Positions 1 to 10,449 of a DNA stretch of 64,000 nucleotides are shown here, one piece after another. A program made the translations under genes and the position numbers. How positions within the stretch are numbered: position 1 is the first letter of the stretch; every line of letters begins with the position of its first letter. Source of the DNA: Dermatemys mawii (lineage: Eukaryota > Chordata > Testudines > Dermatemydidae); contig ML677348.1 of the NCBI GenBank assembly GCA_007922305.1, positions 17,778,699 through 17,842,698 of the forward strand. The letters run 5' to 3'. A model generated the notes under the pieces. That model saw nothing but the letters and a program-made list of their open reading frames with translations. It was not told where the DNA came from and made no database searches.

Positions 1-1240
1 GGAGGAAGACTACTTACCAAATCAGAGTGTGAATACTGTAATCCTCTGAGTTTACTGTAAGTGTGCCTTTGGCTAGAATCCACCTTGAATGGAATGGGGC
101 AAAGCATGAAGTTATAGCTGGTGTAAGGAAGTTATTGCCCAAGGATCTTTTAATTGGGGAAAATGTTAAAGCTTTGTTCAGTAAAGGTAGCCTGTCACAG
201 GAAAGAAATGGTTTTGAGCCTGTGTCTATTATGGGCAATGATCTGTCTGGGGAGGGTTTCTCTGAGTGTTTGTCTGTTCAGAAAAGCAGTTTGTGAAGGA
301 AGTTTCTGAATGTCTAATGTCTCAGAAGTGAACCTGGGGTTAGATTGAGCACAGGAAGAACTTATTGGTCAGGAAAAGGTTTCTCTGGAACAGATTAAAG
401 TGAATGGTCAGGTTGAAGCCCTAACTGAGGAAGGAAAGGGTGAAATAGTGTTGGCTAGTACAGTTTGTAAAAGTGACCATGTGCCTGGTGAGGAAAGTTT
501 GGATAAGCCTAGGTAGCCTTGTAAGCCGATGGCTTTATCTAGTCAGCAGATTGAGAAGGCAAGGATAGTGGAAAAGAAGTGTCCCTATGCCTTACTTGTT
601 CCCTGTGTGGAGAAGTGTGACAGTGAAGGGAATGTGCCCGCGTCTGTCAGGGGTATTGACTTGCTTATCAAGGAAGCTACCTCGGTCTCCAAGCAGTGGT
701 CTGTGAACAGACCTGTGTGCTGTGACAAGGGAAGTGAGATCCCAAGCTGTGTGTCTGGTAAAGGAGAATGTGTCTCAATCTTCTTTGTGAAGCAGACAGA
801 AGGTGCTGTTCAGCCTGTGATGGTTGAGAATAGTGCAGTTGTCTCAGAGTTGGTTTTGGATTCAGCTAAAGCCCAGAAAGGGAATGGTCTTAAGTTGTGT
901 CTGCTGGGGAGAAAGGCTCTATAACTAGGTTACATCCAGTTAGTGCCTAAGCAAAATCTCAGAGACCAGACGATGCGGGTGCTTGTATTTTGCCTGTTGC
1001 TAGTGTGTTGCTGGAAGAGGGCGTAGCAACTCTGTCTAATCAAAGTGATACCCTACCCAGGGCACAAGGAGAGCAGAAAGGTGATTTGGTTGGGTTACCT
1101 ACTAAGAGATTGACAACTTGTAGCAAGAAGGAAAAAATTCTTGAACTGGTGTGGGGCAAAGGGAAGGAAAATGACTAACCTTTTATCTAGTGAGTCTAAG
1201 TTTGCCTGAATGGGAATTGTGTAGAAATCTGCCTGATGGG
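1..1240 (+). mobile_element. Decayed retroelement coding sequence (Gypsy/retrovirus-like pol linker, partial)
   Basis: From about 42 the + strand reads a protease-like end (PLARIHLEWNG, VRKLLPKDLLIG), as in retropepsin regions of LTR elements where a 'LP..LLIG' segment follows the flap. It continues as a polar linker broken by several stops (TAGs at 341 and 514), with further pieces at 529-924 and 990-1178. No reverse transcriptase motif is visible. The left end is outside the window. Assignment to an LTR retroelement rests on the short protease-like segment and the style of decay, so it is tentative. Confidence 0.4.
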
Positions 1241-1464
1241 CCATCAGGAAGGCCAGGCCGAGCTAACAGTAACTGTCTGATTTCACCCAAAAGCAAGCAT
1301 AAGTTTGAAATACAGACACTATCCAGCCAATATTCATAACTTTAGCTACAAACAAAATATACACACATAGATAGTATAATCATAATCATCAGACCATAAC
1401 CTGGTCGTAGACATCTTATATGACCCCCCTTTACATAAGATTTGGTGCCCCTGCAGGACCTTGG

Positions 1465-1936
1465 TTACACCAATGCTCTATATGATCCCAGATAATTTCA
1501 GTAATGTGACACTGCCCCCTCCAGAGCCCCCACCTCCAACCACCACCCCGGAACCCCACCCCCATTTCCCCCTCCTTACCATTGCTGCTCAGTGTGGCTC
1601 CAGGGCAGGGGAGCATGCAGTCCCAGCCCCACAGTGCAGCAGTAGGGGGAAGTGTGGAGCCCCAGCCCTGCCCATGCGGCACTGCTCTGGGGTGGGGGAG
1701 GGGAGCATGCAGCCCCAGCCCTGCCCAGGCAGCTCTGGGGCGGGAGACGCAGCACTAGCCCCACAGCACAGCCCACACAGTGCTGCTCCAGGGCAGGGGG
1801 AGGAGCGTGCGCGCAATTCTGGCCCCTAGAGTGGTGCCTATCTGGCATGGCTCCAGGGGAGGGGTTGGGGGCAGCCTCCCCAGCTGGGGGGCCAAACAGG
1901 ATGGTCCCTCAGGCTGTAGTTCGCCCACCCTAGTAT
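1465..1936. repeat. GC-rich dispersed repeat with hAT-like right terminus
   Basis: The segment is a C-rich, low-complexity tract with recurring 'gcagccccagccctgcccaggcag' type units. It ends cagctgggggg...gtagttcgcccaccctag, the inverse of the 'agggtgggcaaactac' end seen in the hAT copies at 59047 and 62288. No matching left terminus or target duplication was found, so it is probably a fragment. The reading frames here are repeat artefacts. Confidence 0.45.
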
Positions 1937-2154
1937 ACAAGATACATTATTGTATCCATTACCCTTGTACTGGGTCAGCATTATTTGTAGTAAAGATTCA
2001 AAATGTCTATCAGCCATGAAACCACTCAAAGTTAGCAAAATAAGTTATTGTACATCAGTACATGTCAAGGACTAAGGGCCTTGTAAATCATGATCACTCC
2101 ATTGACCATTCAACTTTAAATTGAAGTTAGATTCAAGTTATTTTATCTTGGTAA

Positions 2155-2300
2155 AAGCGACAGGTCTTTTAGCACCTTATAGACTAACATATCTTAAGGA
2201 TCATGAGCTTTTGTGGGCTAAGATCCACTTCATCAGATGAATGTTGTGGAAATCGCCAGAGGCAGGTATAAATATGCAGGCATATGTACTTTTCCTTCAC
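2155..2300 (-). repeat. Short dispersed repeat (SINE-like), copy A
   Basis: Shares 'agcaccttatagacta', 'cacttc.tcagatgaatgttgtggaaat' and 'ccagaggcaggtataa' with the copy at 12277. It is the reverse complement of the 'gaagtgggctaaagcccacgaaagctta' type repeat at 34740. The orientation is relative to that copy. Confidence 0.65.
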
Positions 2301-2559
2301 AGCCCACCCCTAAGACAAGGATATGCTGCCCAGTAATGCCAGTTCACACATTGGTTCACTTGCCTGCTAATGACAAAGTTGTTCCAAAAGTCCCCAAAAC
2401 AGAAGTTAAGCCCTCTGTTCTCCACTCTGCCTATTCTTATGGCAGGCTGCTTTATCTTGACCAACCCTGTCTGGCTTCCCCTCCCAAACACACACAGGTC
2501 CCCACAAGTGGAGATTGGGGGAGGAGAACTACCACATGAATATATCTGTTTTTTGTGTC

Positions 2560-4590
2560 TGCAATTTCTTATGTGAAAAGCAGGTATAACACACTATTTA
2601 GCACAATTTTATTTCTTTTAATAAGGAATTCACACCAGAGTGCCCTCCCAGGCCCCACAAGATGGGCAGCTGCTAGGACTAGAATTGATGCAGTAAATCT
2701 ACCCTTTTATAGAATTGCTGCCTCAATGCCTAAGGAACAGGCTACTCTGAAAAGCTTAGAATCAAGAATTTAGAAGAAATGAGAACCAAGATCAGCTTAT
2801 TTACTAAGATGTCATCCAGATATTGTGCGTTTAGACAACAGTAAGTGTCTACAGGTAATTGTGAAATTAAGCATTTTAGAGTGATGGCCAGACTGGGTAG
2901 GAAAATAAAAGGTTGTGAAGTTTCACCAAAAAAATTGATAACATTTTCAGCCAGTTCCAGAAAGGTCACCATAAAATCCAAGATGTTTTGTAATGTATCA
3001 CTATTGTAACACTTTACATAGTAATTAGCGTTATGGAGAAATTAAGTGATAACTCACCTATACATTGTTGCAGCTGCTCACATAAAACACTTATTAATGC
3101 CTCACAAAAAAGGGAAGCCACCATTAATCTTCAGAAGTAGCATTCCAAACAGACCCATACACAGAGTTCAATATATTTAGCTTACTGAAGAATATGTATT
3201 TGCAAGCAATCCAGGAACCAGTTTAGAACCATTTTAGTACCGAGTACATGCTCAGACAGTGCTGGCACTGCCTAGATGCAGAATTCCAGGTAGTCAAAAT
3301 GCCTAGTTCTTGTTACAGGAAGGAACTGTGGAGAGAGCCTGAGCATTTGCATCAGGAAAATTGTAGCACAGAAATGTTTCTGCACAGAACAGGATACCAA
3401 ACAGGAAAGAGAAAGACAGGAACAGAACTTATCAAACTAGTGCTAGAGTAGCACTTTTTAACCTCCCTAAAAGAATCTCTTTGAATGGTTCATTTTATTG
3501 CTTCTTTCTGAAGAAAAACTTTAATCAGACACACAAGACAATAGAATAGCCTTAACATTTAATGCCTGAGTCAGAAAATTCAAGTTGAGAAATGCATTAT
3601 TTTATGCAGAACACATTTTGACATGGTATAGTGCAGTCATGCAATTTTCAATCTCTGCTAACTCTACATTTTTGTATAGTAAGCTGTCAGAACAGGGTGC
3701 TTTGCAGCAGCATTGCCTGGAATGCAGCAGTTTAAAAAAAACCAACCAATCATGTTTATAGTTGTGGTGTATACACACACGTGTTGAGGCACACATTTTT
3801 GAAGTGTTTGCTGTTCATTCATTGGAGTTAGTACACTACCTTAAACAGACTTATACTTGGATCTGGGCCTAGCCAGAAAGGGTTGTTTTGTTTAAGTAGT
3901 TTTTCCAATGCTCATGATTTTATTACAAATCTAGCAGTTTCTGGCACTGCTCTCAAAGCCCCAGCTCCCGTGTCATGTCATTAAGCAACAGTCTCAGCAT
4001 TCATTTTATGAAGTTTGTAGCCCTCACACAGTTGTGAAGACTGAAAAGGCAAAAAACCCAATTTATCTAGAAGTTATTTTTAAGCCTGATTCATGATTTT
4101 TGAATCAAAGTAGGTCCAATAAAAATATTTTCCTCACCAACATCTGTTGATGATAGGGAGTTTGAGCTTACACAGAGCTCTTCAAGCCATGTTTTTTGGC
4201 CTCTTAGTACCTCAACATAAGATGGGAAGATTTGGAGAGACAGGCAAGGATGGCAAATGTGGGTACCCCAATGTGCAACAAAGCACAGGGTGGACTAAGA
4301 TCTAAGGGGTTAGCAATACTGTTTATATGTTACTGCCATTTTCAATTAATAAAATGACAGTAAAATCTACATGAAAGCTGACCATCAGAAGACATTCAAC
4401 TACAGTCAAAAATGTCTTTGGTTATCACACAATTTAGTGTCCAGTCCTCAGGAATAAGTAATTTAGTCTTTTTTGTGGGGAGTTTAAAATTGTTAGAGTT
4501 TTCCATTTATGAGCATGTGTTAAAGTTCATATAGGGGCTGTTTGTTGTGGAAAGTTCAATGAATGTCTTGTACCTATACATTTACATGCA
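2560..4590. other. No gene seen
   Basis: AT-rich sequence with only short chance reading frames. A stretch around 4060-4110 (cctgattcatgatttttgaatcaa) may be a decayed repeat. Nothing else is supportable. Confidence 0.5.
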
Positions 4591-4599
4591 TGCCAGATG

Positions 4600-4900
4600 C
4601 TTAAATACCATAGCAAAGGATGGACAAATTTTTTAAAAAAATATATTGTCCAATACTGTGACAAGATACCTCAGGTAAGCCATCAATCTTGCTACATGCC
4701 CCATTATGTAGGTTCCAAATCAAGTCACTTAGAATTGGCAACCCTATGCGTAATTCCAGAAAGCTGAACACCCTTGCCCTGCCCACTGCCTTGCCCCTTC
4801 CAAGAGTATATGGAGGTACAGGGTGTAGGAAGGAATATAGTTGCTTGTACAAGACAAAAAAGCCTAGTATTGGGATGTCTGGTCACCCTATACATGAAAG
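4600..4900 (-). repeat. Probable dispersed repeat
   Basis: On the minus strand it reads 'gggtgaccagacatcccaatactaggctttttt...cttggaaggggcaagg', which resembles a family I associate with reptile genomes ('gggtgaccagatgtcccgat'). The family is not named, and the edges are approximate. Confidence 0.4.
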
Positions 4901-5104
4901 ATGGATCCCAACTCTCTCGACTGAGAACTGCTGTATAGATGGATGTGGGATGAGAAATCTCAGACTGGAAACGAAGTGACCTGTTAATTAGTATAGGCTT
5001 AAGTGCATTTTACGTTTGCCTCATCTGTAACCATATGTTTCCAGTCCTTACACTTGCTTCTATTTGAATCTTTATCTTAATCTTTGTAAGATAAACTTCT
5101 TAGT

Positions 5105-5725
5105 TTTACAAACATAACTTGGCAGAGAGGCTGGACTGAACCTGGGTCTCCCACATCCCAGGGGGGTTCCCTAACCACTGGGCTAAAAGTTACAATGTGG
5201 ACAGTGGCAGCTGCACTACCTCCTCCTCACTCCAAAACCACTCTTCTGCATGCATCCAGGCAAGCACGTTACTCATTTCCACAAGAGATGCCCTCCAGGT
5301 GGCTGGTTCCTGTTCATTTCTCTGCTTAGTGATGCATCAATGAGGAGTCCTTGTGCACCTTAGAGACTTCCATGAAAGCTTATGCCCAAATAAATGTTAG
5401 CCTCTAAGGTGCCACAAGGACTCCTCATGATTTTTGTGGATACAGACGAACACAGCTACCATTTGACACCTAAGCAGAGATAGGCATCTATCTCAAGAGA
5501 GGCAGGGCTTAACATATCCTGCAGCCGCATTTCCCCACTGGCTAGCTCAGGCAGCTCCTTACCTAACATGCTGTCTGTTGTGGATTGTGTTCTAAGACTC
5601 CAATTACCACATTGTATAAGGAGCCTAGGTGCTTAATTCAGCTTTGTGGATTGCAGTGCTGTTCTTGAGATTTTTCTAGGCACCTAAAAGTTGCCATTCC
5701 CAAGTCTTTTTGTGGATCCCATCCA
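5105..5725 (-). repeat. Composite dispersed repeat with tRNA-like module, reversed copy
   Basis: The right end (cctaaaagttgccattcccaagtctttttgtggatcc) is the reverse complement of the starts of the repeats at 7785 and 48895. On the minus strand, 5190-5120 reads TAGCCCAGTGGTTAGGG ... CCCAGGTTCAGTCC, resembling Pol III A and B boxes. A fold-back SINE-like segment (5334-5465) is inserted within it. Confidence 0.55.
5334..5465 (+). repeat. SINE-like repeat with fold-back arms, copy B
   Basis: The left arm tgaggagtccttgtgcacc-ttagagact (5334 on) and the right arm cctctaaggtgccacaagg-actcctca (about 5401-5427) are near-perfect inverted repeats around 'catgaaagcttatgcccaaataaat'. The tail 'gtggatacagacgaacacagcta' matches the repeat at 34740-34885. 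Confidence 0.65.
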
Positions 5726-6013
5726 AGGTTTAATGCTTTGCTAAAATCAGGGCTATAGTGCCATAGGTACGCAAGAGCATATAATCTTGCCATGTCTTTA
5801 CAAGTGTAGTAGTCATTGGTCCCACGATGGGACTTTTTCTAGCGTAAGGATCAACTCTTAAAAGTACTAGTAGAACTGGCTGCTTCTGAAAAGCTGCCTT
5901 TACAGTTTTGTTTAAACTTCCTCGGTGATAAGAGCATCTCCGGGAACAGAAGGGTAGAGGAGCAAGACCATTTCCAATGTACTGAAGCATGGAAGTTAAG
6001 CTTGCTGCCCATC

Positions 6014-6037
6014 CTAATTTACTGCACAGTAAATTAG
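6014..6037. repeat. Perfect 11-bp-arm palindrome
   Basis: ctaatttactg-ca-cagtaaattag: an uninterrupted inverted repeat with a 2-bp centre. No associated element was recognised. Confidence 0.7.
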
Positions 6038-6309
6038 AAATTCCAGATCAACTGCTATCATAGCTTTAGTAAATGGCTTCAGTGTTACTGGATGAGAGTT
6101 TATGGAAAAATTCAATCTACTGTATATGAAAAGACTAGTTTTTTTGGTTTAGTCACCTGACAAATGCAAGAAAGCCACCCAAGATCACCATGCCTGCCAC
6201 AGACTAGATAATACTATTTCCTTCCCAACAGAATCTTAGTATATTCGTATAAATACGCTTCAGTTCTGATTCTTAACTATTTCTTCATGTACTTAGATAC
6301 TACTTATAA

Positions 6310-6382
6310 TGCTTAGTCCTGCCACAAGTGCAGGGGACTGGACTAGATGACCTGCTGAGGTCCCGTCCTGTTCTATGAGTTT
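6310..6382 (+). mobile_element. CR1 LINE 3' end fragment
   Basis: 'ctggactagatgacctgctgaggtccc..cctgttctatgag' is the characteristic terminal sequence of CR1 in + orientation. Confidence 0.75.
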
Positions 6383-6665
6383 ATATAAATTGGCAATTTT
6401 AAGTATTTTTCCCTTAAACTTGCCATCTACTCCTCATGAAACACACACTTTGTTTTGTAAAATTATATAGTGATTTTATTTGACATAAAACACTGCAGCA
6501 GCCTCCCTTTAAATTCAGAGATTTCAAATACAAACTCATTTCCACCTGGAAGTGCTTACATGCTGTGTTGAGGGGCATTAAGGAAACCCTAAAATGGGCA
6601 GAAGCTAAATATTGTACTTAAGTTCTGTAATTACTACTGGTTATGTTACTGGATGGACTACTCAC

Positions 6666-6733
6666 CCGTCAGCTTCCGGAAGCTCTGACCCTTGTTCATA
6701 TCTCACAGTTGTCGTCATTTTGCTCTTTTAGTT
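6666..6733 (-). CDS. Candidate initiator exon (MTTTVRYEQGSELPEAD...), gene not recognised
   Basis: On the minus strand a pyrimidine-rich tract (cttttcactagattcattctt) precedes the acceptor gagcaacag. The exon then reads AACTAAAAGAGCAAA and an ATG at 6718, followed by 17 codons MTTTVRYEQGSELPEAD plus GG, and a consensus donor gtgagtag. Acceptor, ATG, open frame and donor within 68 nt fit a first coding exon spliced to the CpG-island exon at 9862. I cannot name the protein from 17 residues. The next exon, needing phase 2, was not found in 1-6660; it may lie outside the window. A chance alignment of splice-like signals is possible. Confidence 0.4.
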
Positions 6734-7030
6734 CTGTTGCTCTTAAAGAATGAATCTAGTGAAAAGTAAAGAGGTTATTTCTTCAAAACATTTTAGATTA
6801 AAACATTTGAAGCAATATAGTAGATATGCACTAGCATTCATTAAACTTGTATGTGAAACTCCTATAATCTAAACATTCTGAAAAAGCTTTACTTCATTCC
6901 TGAATTTATATAGGTTTACATCACTAATTCAGAAAGTACTAAGCACCTCCCTAACCAAGCATGAATATGTCCACTGACATGCTTAGAAAGTTAAGCACAT
7001 GCACAAGTACCTTGCTGAACTGGGGTCTAA

Positions 7031-7402
7031 TACAGTAGAACCCCAGAGTTACACACTTCAGGAATGGAGGTTGTTCATAAACATTGAATAAAACGTTATT
7101 GTTGTTCTGTGAAGAATTCACAAGTGAACATTGACTTAATATAGCTTTGAAACTTTACTATGCAGAAGAAAAATGCTACTTTTAAACATCTTAATTTAAA
7201 TAAAGCAAGCACAGAAACTGTTTCCTTGTCTTCTCACTTTAAAAACCCCCTCTTTTTTAGTAAAGTTTACATTTAACACAGTACTGTACTTTTTTTTTTG
7301 TTGTCCTGCCTGATTGTGTACTGTATTTAGAGTTCCAAATGAAATATGGTTGACCAGTCAGGTCATAACTCTGGTGTTTATTACTCTGAGGTTCTGCTGT
7401 AT
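7031..7402. mobile_element. Mariner-like MITE with TA target duplication
   Basis: The termini are TA-CAGTAGAACCCCAGAGTTA at the left and CTCTGAGGTTCTGCTG-TA at the right, an inverted pair. The subterminal regions 'ggaggttgttcataaac' and 'taactctggtgtttattac' are further related. No transposase is present, so it is non-autonomous. TA flanks and TIR style indicate the Tc1/mariner superfamily. Confidence 0.75.
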
Positions 7403-7784
7403 ACCAAAGTTAAGTAATTTTAAAACATTCCATCAGGCTTGTATCTATCCCAAATGGCAGCTGTTTTAGCCATCTTCTCCTTTAAGCCATATATTGCACG
7501 GAAAAAGCCAGTACAGATTTAAGTGTTGCTCATCGAAAAGTGACCCAGAAATCCTAAAAATAAGTTCAAATACATTCTACAAGCACCCAATTTAGATTGG
7601 GATTTCAGATTTACTCCTTAAATCCATCATGGACTGCCCAAGTACAACCCAAGAAAGCTAGATGTTCTTATCTATGAAGCGCAGATCTACTTCAGAACAT
7701 GTTTAAAGCAATATTAAATTGAGTATTTGTATTTCAAGGGAATGGAGATGTAGTTTCAAACTGGATCACTGAGAGGATTTTGGC

Positions 7785-8720
7785 CCAGATCCACAGAGAG
7801 ACTTAGCCATTGTGATGCTGAGCATCATGGTACCTAGCTTTTAGGTATTTGGGGAAGTGGGGGGTGGAACCACAACCAACCCCCAGTCACAGGAAGAATA
7901 CTGATCCACAAACCCTGAGTTAGGCACTTAGTTTCCTATACATCAAATGGGGTGCCAGACACTGATTCACAAAGCCAGCACACTAGGTGGAGAGCCACCT
8001 AAGCTAGCCAATATAAGACACCAATGAAAAGGGCATGTTTTAAGTCACACCCCTCTCAGAGATAGGCACCCAGGGAAGATACTCATGCAGAGCCTGAAAC
8101 AGCAACAGCAGGAGGCCTCCCTTATAACCTTGAGTCTAGTGCATAAGGGGACTCACCCACAGTAAGAGACTCCCTGGTGAAGTCCCCTCTCCTCCTGAGG
8201 GGAAAGGGATTAGGCCATGCACCCGCCACCTTTCAGATGACTGCCCCAACCTCTGGGATAGTCACTTTCACTAGCCTAATTAATATTTCATTATTCAATT
8301 ATTTAATTACAGTGGAACAGCTTCAGCAGGAGAGATAGTGAGAGCCCCACATCAGAATCTCCCATAGCCTGGGTGAGTACCCTATGCACTAGGTTAACTT
8401 CCCTTAGGGGGAAGATCTTGTAGTGGGCTCTGAGCACACCTACTAGGTCAGGCCCCACATGCGACTTAGGTGGCTGCACATCTACCTTCCGCAGTTTGCA
8501 AATCGCTCAGGGATTCAGGCTGGACATCCAGATGCCTATTGTTAGGCAGCAGCAGGTATGCTCAGGCAGGAGACAGGTGCCTAAGAGACTGAGGTGCACC
8601 TAGCCAGAGGTAAAAATATAGGCATCTACAAAAGCAGCCAAGCAGGAGTTTTGTGGATCTAAAAATAGGACAGGCTCCTAAGTACCTTCCTGAATTGCAC
8701 CCTTTGTCACTGATTTCAGA
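7785..8720 (+). repeat. Composite dispersed repeat, copy 2
   Basis: It begins 'cccagatccacagagagacttagccattgtgatgctgagca' and ends '...gtttggatctaaaaataggacaggctcctaagtacctt'. It shares order and sequence with 48895-50235: 'agtggaacagctt', 'atcagaatctcccatagcc', and '.taggcacctaa' boxes. It has no coding capacity. The minus-strand frame at 8562-8921 is a chance ORF within it. Confidence 0.55.
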
Positions 8721-9861
8721 CCACACAGCCCAACTTTGGCAAATGAGAATGGATAGGGATAGGCAAGCTAGCCTTGTGGGAAAGAAAAAAGCGTGAGATT
8801 GAGGCGATAATGAGGGTACAGGAAAATTACTAGCTACTTCAACACAACTGAGGCATCTCCCCTTCATTGGGCAAACTATTGGGCAGTCAGAGAAGCCCAA
8901 CGCAAAAGGGATGCAGAACAAATAGAAAAGAGTCCATTTTAGGAAGTTTAAGAAGCTAAACAGACTAAAACCAACATTGCCTGGTGCTGCTTAAGCATTT
9001 GTCTCCTCTCAACCCTCCCTTCCACTGACTACAAGGCAATACAGTCTCCTTCCTAGGCCTTTATGGAAGATCATGACATTTGCATGGGCTAACAACGCTT
9101 GTGTTGTACGTGAAATTTGTGCGGGCTAACAATGCTGTGCCTTGTGTCTGGCATACGAGCAAGGGAAATGCACTGCCCACGTGAGAGATCCCGGCAGTCT
9201 CTTCCCTCACTTGCAAATGACATTCTGATTTGGTTACTGTCGGCCCAGAGTCTGGCACATCAGCAATGAACTTTATGTTACACTGGGTAGGCCAGCTTCT
9301 GTGAAGTAACACAGCCGCAGAGAAGACCTGCGCCCTGCAGGAGGTTTAGTTCTGTTCCTGACTGGGAGGAACAAGAGGAGAGAATGTCAAAGGAAATTTT
9401 AAATCATCAGCATAGTCCCCAAATTCTCACTGTATCAGGGGCCCACTCCATCCCCAGCGGGAATGACAGGAGGGAGCCCCAGGGCTGTCCCGCGCAGCTC
9501 ACTGACATCCTGCAGCCCCAGGGCAGGCTGTCTGTGTGTGTGTGTCTGTGTGTGTGGTTTGCCTGGGCCACTAGCCCAGCCACGAGAGCAGAGGCCGGAG
9601 GGAGGGATGCGCGTAGCAAGGGAAGGAACGCGGGTGTCGCCACACGACCACAGCCGGCACATCTGCGGCTCATGAGCCGCCGCCGCAGCGGGCCGAGTCA
9701 GGAACGGCCCGGATCGGGAAATCGCCGATTGTCTCCATCAGACGACGGCGGCGTCTCACCCCCCCCCCTCCCCGCCCCGGGGGCACGGGGAGGAGCTCAA
9801 AGCCGGGCCCCTTGCGCCTGCTAGCTCGGGGGAAGCCCCCTCTCGCACATCGCCCCCTTAC

Positions 9862-10030
9862 CTAGCCTCGGCCGTGGGGCTCTGTGCTGCCGGCTCCCGG
9901 GGTGTCTCAGGCGAGGAAGCCGACCCCCTTGCCCCGCGGCCAGGGAGTCTTGTGACCGGCTCAAAGTTTAGCTCGGGCGCGGGCTCCCCTCCCTGGTTCT
10001 CTCCGCGCTTTGCAGACTCAGCAGGGCGGG
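9862..10030 (-). other. Candidate 5' UTR exon of an unrecognised minus-strand gene
   Basis: On the minus strand the GC-rich sequence ends CCGAGGCTAG|gtaaggggg, a near-perfect donor at 9862/9861, inside the CpG island. The upstream edge (about 10030) is a guess. A candidate coding exon with a good acceptor lies 3.1 kb downstream. In mammals, NEK3/NEK5 lie on the 3' side of THSD1 in the same orientation, but I do not see NEK coding sequence here. Confidence 0.4.
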
Positions 10031-10146
10031 TTTGTTTTTAAACTTCCTACGCTTTGGGGGGAAAAAAAAAACAAAGCAGTCCCTCGCTAGAGTCGTTCGC
10101 GCGCCAGCTCTATCCCCGTCCCTTTGGTGCAGCTCGGCGGCAGCCC

Positions 10147-10199
10147 CCGGCTTTATTGCATGACCGGCTTTATTGCATCCCCTCCCGGCTTTATTGCAT
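10147..10199. repeat. Three copies of CCGGCTTTATTGCAT in the CpG island
   Basis: Identical 15-mers occur at 10147-10161, 10164-10178 and 10185-10199, spaced 17 and 21 bp apart. Each contains ATTGCAT, a half-site type bound by C/EBP-ATF or POU proteins (inference). The unit does not continue outside this block. Confidence 0.75.
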
Positions 10200-10449
10200 G
10201 ACCGCGTGGGGCAGGCGGTGCGGATTCAGCCTGGGGCTGCGGAGGGCGGGGAACCACCCGCTGCAACTCCACACCTGATTGCCATCCTTGCCGCTCACGC
10301 CCTGCCTGCGGCTCGGTGGACGTCAGCAAACTGCTGGCCGGTTGCAAGCCCGGGCAGGCGCTGGGCGACCATTCGGGCAGCGCCGAGGTCTCCCGGGGAG
10401 GGAACACCGTGGCCGCGTGGCACCAGGCGGGTCCCTCATCACGAATAGC

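Noticed and set aside
1461..1940. Overlapping 90-122-aa frames
   Set aside because: Low-complexity C-rich repeat; all frames are open because stops are rare there.
5105..5200. Possible tRNA gene on the minus strand
   Set aside because: A- and B-box-like stretches are present but the sequence does not fold as a cloverleaf by eye and belongs to a dispersed repeat.
5730..5990. 86-aa minus-strand frame considered as another exon of the unnamed gene
   Set aside because: No acceptor in the needed phase and no recognisable protein; probably chance.
9384..9824. 146-aa + frame over the CpG island
   Set aside because: A GC-rich island keeps frames open by chance; no recognisable protein, and the donor signal on the other strand suggests 5' UTR.
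1..9860. Search for NEK3/NEK5 kinase exons, expected from mammalian synteny next to THSD1
   Set aside because: No kinase motifs (GxGxxG, HRDIK, DFG) were found on the minus strand, so I did not assign the CpG-island gene to NEK3 or NEK5.
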